Positions 56,541 through 64,000 of a stretch of 64,000 bases of DNA are shown in pieces (the first letter of the stretch is position 1; each line of letters opens with the position of its first letter). Under the pieces are notes generated by a model. The model was not told the DNA's origin. It ran no database searches and was given only the letters and a program-made list of their open reading frames with translations. This DNA is from Ceratothoa steindachneri. Lineage: Eukaryota > Arthropoda > Malacostraca > Isopoda > Cymothoidae. The translations under genes and the position numbers were made by a program. The stretch is taken from assembly GCA_963969495.1 (NCBI GenBank), contig OZ018324.1, forward strand, positions 144,941,855 through 145,005,854, given 5' to 3'.

Positions 56541-57690
56541 ATGGCATCAAGCACATCCCACCTAATTCTAGCACACACCACAGAGAAGATACCCACTACA
56601 ATAGACCATCACACACTACTCAGCCTAGCCGCTACCCACGACACCCCCATCACAAACATCATAAAAACACGCACAGGCCACAAGCTCGTCTTCCGCTCAC
56701 AGGAGGATGCGCTAACCTTTCACGAGAACACAGCCGACACACTCGCCACTCACAACCTCTACACCAAACTCGCAGACGGTATCCTAAAAAGATACCAGAT
56801 ACGAGTCATAAGGACCAATCCCTTATGATTGGCCTTCACAAATGATGACCTCCGTACACACCTCAGACAGAAGTATGGGGAGGAGGTCATCAAAGACCTA
56901 TATTTCAACAGAACAAAAAACTGGGCAGTGGTCACACTGTCCAGCGAAAACACCAAACAAATGCTGCTAGACCAAGGCATCAAGGTCTGCGGCACACTCA
57001 CACACCCACATAACAGGGAATCACAACACAACATAAGACTCACGCAATGCCACCGGTGCTACAAAACCGGTCACACAACCAACACATGCCTAGTAGACCT
57101 AATCTGCTCGAAGTGCATTGTAGTGTAACACCACTACACCACATGCACTGCAACCACAGCCCACTGCTCAAACTGTGGCGGCGACCACGTCACCGTCAAC
57201 CCCAAATGTCCTTACTTAAGTAAGGCCCGCCATGATGCCGTTGTGGCTATACGGCGCCCACAACCAGTCCACACAACCACACACTCCGCCCCCGCCCCCC
57301 TCCCCTCATCAGAACATTCGCCGCAGCTGCCGGTGCGACATTGTGCTCCCCCTGCTCCACCCCATACACACCCAACCCCCCAGCAGCGCCTAGACCTCAC
57401 CCACACATCCCGTCTCCCCCCTCCCCAGCACCTTACAATCAGAGACCCCCACTACTACCAACACCCACACACCACACAGCCACCCCAACCCCACATACAA
57501 CCTACGAAACCACAAACACGAAACTACACCTGGCCACCATGCTCTCAACGGTGGCAAAAGAGATGTCGAGGGGCGACACCCGTCTATACGCAAATATATT
57601 AAACACACTATTCGCCTCTATCGGTATAGAGCAGATCACCTTCCCTGAGAAGATGATCGCTTTAATAGACGAACACATAAACAACTGACC
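56541..57690 (+). pseudogene. LINE C ORF1 (Gag-like) with zinc knuckles
   Basis: ATG at 56541 starts MASSTSHLILAHTTEKIPTT. The frame has a TGA at 56826 and a TAA at 57126 but otherwise continues to about 57500. TKLADGILKRYQIRVIRTNP begins a PRE-like domain, with DLRTHLRQKYGEEVIKDLYF and GIKVCGTLTHPHNRE. CHRCYKTGHTTNTC is a CCHC knuckle, CSKC...HHYTTC a second, and CSNCGGDHVTVNPKC a third. A Pro/His/Thr-rich tail follows, then in a shifted frame a helical end, LSTVAKEMSRGDTRLYANIL. This is the nucleic-acid-binding ORF1 of Jockey-group LINEs. The + strand is A/C-rich and G-poor throughout, unlike other elements here. Confidence 0.85.
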
Positions 57691-58532
57691 CGCAGTCCTC
57701 CCCACTCCAGTGGGCACGCATACCTCCCCACCTGGACCCACCGGCCCCCACTTTCACCACGCTCCCACCGCCTCCCGTCCTCCTGTCCCTGCACCTTCCT
57801 TACATACTCATCTGCCTACTGCTCCCGCCTCTCTCCCAACCCCCTCTCATGTCCCCACTCCTTCCACCTCTCTATCGAAACCCACTTATCACCCGGTCCG
57901 CACGTACTATCTGACCACATACCGATATGCCTTATCATATCCACATCTCCCATACTCATACCCACACCACCTCTCTACGATTACAAAAACACAAACTGGG
58001 AAGAATTCAGGAGACACATAACAGCAAATATACCACAAAACCTCGACCTGGAGGACACCAATCCAGACCTAATAGACGACCACTGGTGCTCAATTCTAAG
58101 CACCATAACCGCTGCACGCAACCTACACTCACCACAAAAAACTACACTTGCATAAAACACTTCACATTCTCCATACACACTCAGATACTCAGCACACAGT
58201 ACAATAATCACTACACCAGAGGCCCACGACAACACAACATAAATCACCTACGTGCCCGCATCCTACAGTGCGTGCAGCTAAACAGGAACCGGCAGTGGCG
58301 TGAGGTCGTCCGCATCACGGACGACACCCGTTGCACGGACCTTTCCTTCTTCTGGCGGCACGTAAAAAGTATGTTAGGCACTGACCCATGCAAACCCATC
58401 ACCCTTCAAGTAAACAACCAAACACTCACAGACACTAACGTCATCTTCGACGCATTTAGGTCCCACTGGGAGACGGTACACACACACAACCCACCAAAAC
58501 CACACGCGCAGGAGCACTTCCAGGAAATCTAG
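57691..58532 (+). pseudogene. LINE C endonuclease remnant and EN-RT linker
   Basis: Between ORF1 and RT only the endonuclease end remains: SDHIPICLIIS (about 57910-57945), the terminal SDH motif, then YDYKNTNWEEFRRHI and a linker LRARILQCVQLNRNRQWREV, FFWRHVKSMLGTDPCK, VIFDAFRSHWETVHTHN. Roughly 200 residues of N-terminal endonuclease should fit before the SDH, but only about 70 codons of Pro-rich sequence are present. Frames shift at least twice. Confidence 0.75.
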
Positions 58533-58537
58533 GAGTA

Positions 58538-59352
58538 GTGTCGGGCTCACCTCACGAGCTAAGGCCTGCCCCCCTGATACGAATGGAGGTGCTCGACTAC
58601 ACATTCACATTAACCACTCCAATCACCGTCGAGGAAACAAAACACTACATTAAATTAACACCAAAACGCGCCCCCGGCCTCTCCGAGCTACCAGCCACAC
58701 TTATACACAAACTTCCCGCAAACATATACCCCCCACTTACACATCTATTCAACGCCTCACTAGCCTCAGGTCACTTCCCCAAAATATTCAAAGTCTCTCA
58801 CAACATACTCCTACACAAACAGTACAAAGATCCGAAACACCCTAGTAACTACAGGCCTATTGCTCTATTAGAGCACCTAGGCAAAATACTCGAACGAATG
58901 GTCAACTGCCGCCTACGGGAGTTCCTGGAAGAGAGGGACTGGTTCTCCCCCCCATCAATACGAGTTCAGGAGAGGCCGGTCAACTGAGGCAGCTGTGACC
59001 ATCGTTCACGACAGAATACAGTAAAAACGCCAGGTACTTCAAAAGACTCTCTCCACCAGTAAGGACGTAGAGAAAGCCTTCGATAAAGTGTGGCACGAGG
59101 GACTCCGTTGGAAACTCGCCAACAATACGGAGTTACCTCTCTGCACCAGAAGGCTCCTGTCGCACTACCTTACTGAACGGAGTTGCCACATAAAATATAA
59201 TAACACCATCTCACGACCCTTCATATCACGCCAAGGCGTTCTTCAAGGAAGCCTACTGGCACCCACACTATACATTATGTTCATAAATGACACCCCACGC
59301 CCACCAGAAAACTGCTGTCACACATACACAGTGGCCTACGCCGATGACGAGA
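58538..59352 (+). pseudogene. LINE C reverse transcriptase, truncated
   Basis: One frame holds ITVEETKHYIKLTPKRAPGL, LFNASLASGHFPKIFKVSHN, SNYRPIALLEHLGKILERMV and NCRLREFLEERDWFSPP to a stop at 58985. Another continues KDVEKAFDKVWHEGLRWKLA, ISRPFISRQGVLQGSLLAPT (QGSxLxP), LYIMFINDTP and the catalytic YADDE near 59340. The sequence then switches to unrelated DNA, so thumb and C-terminal tail are lost. Confidence 0.88.
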
Positions 59353-59690
<338 letters not shown>

Positions 59691-59714
59691 ATCATTATCA
59701 TCGTCATCATCATC

Positions 59715-60115
59715 ATCACTAACTCTATAATTTAAGAAGGGGATTTTTTTTAGCATTTGAATAATAATTTCATCTTAGTTTGGTTATGACTTATGTTATT
59801 TTTATCAAAGTTATTTCTAATCATTCTTTTATAATATCAAAAAACAAAATGGTGAAGTTCAGGAATAAATATAAGTATCGAAATTTTGTGAATTTTTTAA
59901 AACCCAAAGAATTACAAATGGCGAAGTTCAGAAGATTTATTTTCATATATCTTCTATAACTATATTTTAGCAACGTGATGTTTTGAAAAGGGGATAAATT
60001 CAGTTTAAAGTTCCTTTTTAAAATTATTATAATTGGCGAAGTTCAGAAAATTTATTAAAATTTAACCATGGCTGCTTTTTTTTAGATTCTAAATTTTAAT
60101 CTTAGTAGCGAAGCC
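59715..60115 (+). repeat. AT-rich interspersed repeat, copy 3
   Basis: Starts CACTAACTCTATAATTTAAG next to the (ATC)n tract, has three GAAGTTCAG motifs, and ends CTTAGTAGCGAAGCC. Closest to copy 2 (22205-22633). Confidence 0.85.
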
Positions 60116-60779
60116 CTAATGTAAGCAACAACATAATATATAAAATTCCATTTTTGGATTGGCTTCCTTTTTATATCGGCCAATCTAGCAAATATTTGGA
60201 AGTACGTATTAAACAGCAAAGTAGTCTGTAATTACTGGGCAAACATCGAATGCCATATTTATTCATTTGAGTGAAACCTCTCATCGGATAAATTGGACCG
60301 AGAGTTCTGTGATCGCAAGATCGAAAGATTTCTTTTCACGAAATCTTTTAGAATCTGCGATTATACAGCTTACTTTTAATTGTAATTTTAACATCAGCCC
60401 CGGCATGTATTTTTTGGACCCTTATATTACAAAAAATATTCAAGAATGATCGTAAAGATAAAATCACTGACCTAATTAATAACACTGGTCTGCGTCAAAA
60501 ATGTACCTTAGGTTTTCTATAGTGTTTCTTAAATCCGAATCTGTCATCCGTTTTTCTCTATCACCCCCAGTTTTTGCGATACAGGGGGTGATAATAATTT
60601 TATAGTTTATACATCTCCTATATTACATCAAATTTCAATAGTTTTTGCACTGCTCTATTCGCAGTAAATTCTGTGTACATTTTAAGTAATTTTGCAAATA
60701 GGTTTATATTTTGCAGGTTAAAAATTGCTTAGCATTATAATAATAAGAATAATAATAATAATAATAGTGGTTGAGTTAA
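60116..60779. other. Upstream flank of cysteine-rich copy 2, no gene seen
   Basis: AT-rich. An (AAT)n tract at 60735-60765 lies just before the start codon. No promoter elements could be assigned. Confidence 0.5.
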
Positions 60780-61085
60780 AAATGAACAGAAAATGTAAGA
60801 ATAGCTCCGACCGATTTTGCTATGTTTGCGGCAAAGTGACTTTTCCCGAGCAGCAAAGTACAATCCCTCCTGTAATTAAATCTTTGTATCATGCATATTT
60901 TGGAGTAAGGCTAAGAGATCAAGATAAAAGTTTTGCACCACATATCTGCTGCAAGGGATGCCACATAAGTTTAAGACGCTGGAGTCAGGGCGAACAGAAG
61001 TCCCTCTCTTTTGGTGTTCCCATGGTGTGGAGAGATGGCAAGGACCACACTACGGACTGCTATTTTTGCATGACAAATCTTAAAG
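60780..61085 (+). pseudogene. Cysteine-rich arthropod family, copy 2, exon 1 (intact)
   Basis: ATG at 60782 (the upstream Met at 60725 opens only an Ile-rich repeat translation) gives MNRKCKNSSDRFCYVCGKVT, then PPVIKSLYHAYFGVRLRDQD, SFAPHICCKGCHISLRRW, FGVPMVWRDGKDHTTDCYFC and MTNLK before GTGAGC at 61086. CYVC, HICCxGCH and CYFC look like paired metal-binding Cys/His sites. It has no stop or frameshift. It matches exon 1 of copy 1 (25913-25641) over its length and has the same donor position. I know this as a multi-copy arthropod family without an established function. The exon is intact but the gene is not. Confidence 0.85.
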
Positions 61086-61283
61086 GTGAGCATTGTATCA
61101 AGTATTTAAGCTTTCTGTATTATACTGGCTCCTGAAAATGTCATTATTATGCAAAGACTTAGCATAAAATTAAAAACTAACATAGTTCACTTCAGCATGA
61201 ACATATCCTTCCTTAAACATTTATGTACTATCTGCAACTCCAAATCAATTCCTTTATGTAATATGCAATTATATTTTCCACAG

Positions 61284-61919
61284 GTATAAATAAGAAGAAT
61301 AAACATAGTGTGGCATATCCGGATGTTCCTTCTGCCATCAAACCCCTGCCCCATGGCCCAAGAATTCCTATACCTTCTCCCCCTGAACATATAGAGGTAC
61401 ATGAAGAGATTAATATGGAAGTTGACCAAGATTATGACACATCTGAGTCTTATCAGGTTTCCACACATGATATGGTCGCAAGACCATTCACTCAAGTTCA
61501 GTTAAATGACCTGACCAGGGATCTGGGGGTTTCAAAGGGGAATACACAACTTCTTGGCTCTCGACTTCGTGAAAGTAATCTTCTCGCTTAAGAAACAACA
61601 TTTAGGGGGGTACAGAAATAGAGAACAAGAGTTTCGAAGCTATTTTTTATAGCATTCTTCCAGCTCTTTAGTATACTGCGCCAATATTAAAGGACTTGTT
61701 GAGGCCCTTAGAATTCCCTACAACCCATTAGAATGAAGACTGTTCATAGATTCCTCCAGTAGAAGTTTAAAAGCTGTGTTACTGAATATTGGTAACAAGA
61801 TAGCTTCCGTTCCTATAGGCCATTCAATCCAACTTACTGAAAGTTATGAAAATATGAAAAAATTGCTGGATGCAATAAATTACTCTAGCTATAAGTGGAG
61901 GATATGTGGTGACTTAAAG
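61284..61919 (+). pseudogene. Cysteine-rich family copy 2, exon 2 (broken)
   Basis: The acceptor TTTTCCACAG precedes 61284 and phase 1 joins exon 1. It reads GINKKNKHSVAYPDVPSAIK, PLPHGPRIPIPSPPEHIEV, RPFTQVQLNDLTRDLGVSKG, LLGSRLRESNLLA and then a TAA near 61588. A shifted frame continues YRNREQEFRSYFL, stop, LVYCANIKGLVEALRIPYN, stop (TGA where Trp is expected), then RLFIDSSSRSLKAVLLNIGN, KIASVPIGHSIQLTESYENM and YKWRICGDLK with GTAAGA at 61920. At least one frameshift and three stops occur. Confidence 0.88.
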
Positions 61920-62332
61920 GTAAGATCATTTTACACTTGGCATTTCTAAGCTTTTTGATATTGACATTTTCATTTTTAATTGTTAATACTTGTATACACC
62001 TTTTGGTCAACTTACATTTTACAAGAATGCAAATCTGGAAATCATGAGTCATTTTTGAGTTATATTTTTTGTTGAAGTGTGTCCCTATAGGTTAATGCAT
62101 CCTATTGGGTTAATGGGAACCTTATCCTAATTGAGAAGGTATACAACACAACTCAATAAACTCAAAATAAGATGTACATATATCCAATTAGTTCCAATAC
62201 GATGATTTAATGCATCGGCATACAGGATTTTTCAGTACATATTCATATTCTTATTGTTTAAAGAAATATTACTTTGAATTTGTTTTTAGAAATATTACAC
62301 TGAATTTACATACCGTGGTAATTTTTTTTCAG

Positions 62333-63157
62333 GTAGTGTCTCTTACGCTTGGGACGCAAACAGGCTACACGAAGCATCCCTGTTTCCTATGTTTATGGGA
62401 CAGTCGTGCAGATAGTATGCACTATGAGAAGAAGGTTTGGCTTCCACGAGAAGCATTTCAGAATTAGATCAAACAATGTGATAGCTGAACCTTTAGTGCC
62501 TCCTCAAAAAATACTCCTCCCTCCAATGCATATAAAGCTTGGCATAATGAAAAATTAGGTCAAAACCCTTAATAAAGTAAGCCAAGCTTTTAAATTTCTT
62601 CTTCAAAAATTTCCACAAATCAGTGACGCTAAGCTCCATGGGGGAATTTTTGATGGACTTCAAATCAGGAATTTGATCAGGAATTTGATGCATCAATGAA
62701 GGACATAGAAAAAGATGCCTGGAAAGCTTTCAAAGCTCTAGTTAACAATTTTCTAGGCAATAAAAGAAGCCTAGAAGAATATGTTGCCCTGGTTAATCAG
62801 CTCTTAACAAGTCTCAAACATTTGGGAGCTCGAATGTCTATAAAGATACACTTTTTACAATCCCATCTGGATTATTTTCCTGACAACTGCGGGGATTACA
62901 GTAAAGAACAGGGGCAAAGATTCCACCAGGACATAAAAACAATGGAATCCAGGTACCAGTGTAAATGGAACGGAAACATGCTTGCTGACTACTGTTGGTG
63001 TTTGAAGCGTGATGCACCAGATGACAGGCACAAACGAAAATCGTCAAAGGCGTCTGTTATTCGAAATTATAATTATTTTCTTTATTATGTTGCATTCTTT
63101 TATTTTTTGTTTATTAAAAGAATTATAGTTTACATACGTGTATTCCTGTTTATATGA
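62333..63157 (+). pseudogene. Cysteine-rich family copy 2, exon 3 (broken)
   Basis: The acceptor ATTTTTTTTCAG precedes 62333: VVSLTLGTQTGYTKHPCFLC, LWDSRADSMHYEKKVWLPRE, then a frameshift; NNVIAEPLVPPQKILLPPMH, IKLGIMKN, stop (TAG); FKFLLQKFPQISDAKLHGGI, then a frameshift into a clean 153-codon end beginning near 62680: EFDASMKDIEKDAWKAFKAL, VNNFLGNKRSLEEY, MSIKIHFLQSHLDYFPDNCG, QGQRFHQDIKTMESRYQCKW and MLADYCWCLKRDA. The C-terminal block HFLxSHLDxFPxN...GxRFHQD is the most conserved part between the copies. In copy 1 no intron separates the DLK/DLR and V/IVxL blocks. Confidence 0.9.
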
Positions 63158-64000
63158 TATATCAGTAATAATGCATTATAAGATAGAGAAAGGTTTGTTT
63201 TTTTTTAAATTCAGAAAAAATGAGGTAATCTCAATGAAAATGGTGTATGCTGTACTGAGAAAATCTGACCTGATTGAACAAATATACATTCATTTTTGAG
63301 CTCAGGAGGTTGGACTCATTAAGAAACCACAAAGAAATCCTGGGGAACATAAAATTTTTTTCAAACGCAGGCCAGTGTAATTAGCTGTACCTAGTCATTC
63401 ATATGGCTAATATATTTTATGTTTTATTCATGATACTGTTCACCTCTTAGAAATTGTTTTTGTTTCATCGGGCTTATTTCTCCCTATATTCTTCATTTGT
63501 CCTATATGCGCGTTTATACTTTTCTAGTTATTCCTATGTTTAATATATTTTCGGTTTTATTCTTGATAATTTTCACCTCCAATAAATTGTTATTGCTTCT
63601 CAAATAGAAGAATTATGAAATTGTAATCCTAATTTAGTTTGGACGGTTTGAGCCCCCCTCCTCTTTTTTGTAAACCCCTTTTTCAATGGTCACCTTCTGT
63701 TTCGGCAGGCTTAATTCTTCAATAGGGTTGGTTTCCAGGAACATATTAATGCCCTTATAATCCTAATGTCCCCACCTGTCATATACGTGTGTGTGTCATC
63801 TTTGTAAAAATTTATCTTGCGTTTCTTTCTCTTTCATTCTGCTTTGTAAAGGACGATTAGTCGAAAGGCCTCGCAGATCTCCCGTGTTTCATTTTCCTTC
63901 GTGGCTGTTGAATTTATTTATATATTCATCGCGCTCCATATTTTTTGGGATTCAGTTATACATATATTTATATATTTTAATAGATGTATTTAAAGCCCAA
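63158..64000. other. Downstream flank, no gene seen
   Basis: AT-rich. Two diverged units (about 63408-63470 and 63545-63605) share TTTTATTC, TGAT, TTCACCTC and AAATTGTT. No further domain of the upstream family is visible. Confidence 0.5.

Overview
The window is animal nuclear DNA, almost certainly from an arthropod and perhaps a crustacean. The evidence is GT-AG introns, AT-rich non-coding sequence, long (TA)n arrays, and a dense mix of mariner, Penelope-like, Jockey-type, RTE-type and Ty3/gypsy elements. The crustacean guess rests on the wording of one LINE reverse transcriptase and one mariner family and is low confidence. No bacterial or organellar features are present.

One host gene is recognisable: an LRRC27-like leucine-rich-repeat gene on the + strand. 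Its exons run from about 29.8 kb to at least 39.4 kb, with a possible last exon at 53.4-53.7 kb. Its introns hold most of the mobile DNA between 31 and 40 kb. These include two mariner fragments, two Penelope-like fragments in opposite orientation, hammerhead-like motifs, a 98-bp palindrome, paired (TA)n arrays, and a 29-bp minisatellite that starts at an exon's splice donor.

Two broken copies of an intron-containing cysteine-rich protein family with no name known to me lie at 23.5-25.9 kb (- strand) and 60.8-63.2 kb (+ strand). They share order, motifs and the first intron. The - strand copy is split by a mariner element at a TA with the reading frame preserved on either side; the + strand copy has a second intron that the other lacks. 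This pair is the most distinctive feature of the window.

Layout. 0-7.9 kb: dispersed minisatellite clusters, an inverted duplication and one AT-rich repeat copy. 7.9-12.6 kb: a decayed LINE (- strand) with a hAT-like insertion. 12.9-16.7 kb: a Jockey-type LINE (- strand) with a near-identical 219-bp direct repeat. 16.7-17.0 kb: (TA)n. 18.2-20.3 kb: a Ty3/gypsy pol (- strand) without visible integrase. 22 kb: a minisatellite split by a second AT-rich repeat copy. 23.5-25.9 kb: cysteine-rich family copy 1 plus mariner. 29.8-40.1 kb: the LRRC27-like gene. 40.9-47.1 kb: SINE, LINE and Penelope fragments. 48.8-50.7 kb: Tc1/mariner-superfamily transposase remnants. 51.8-52.5 kb: an RTE-like remnant. 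54.1-56.1 kb: a head-to-head Penelope-like element. 56.1-59.4 kb: a Jockey-type LINE lacking most of its endonuclease. 59.5-60.1 kb: a 176-bp (TA)n array and a third AT-rich repeat copy. 60.8-63.2 kb: cysteine-rich family copy 2.

All transposon genes seen carry stops, frameshifts or deletions, so none looks autonomous. Family calls were made by reading translations by eye; no database search was run.
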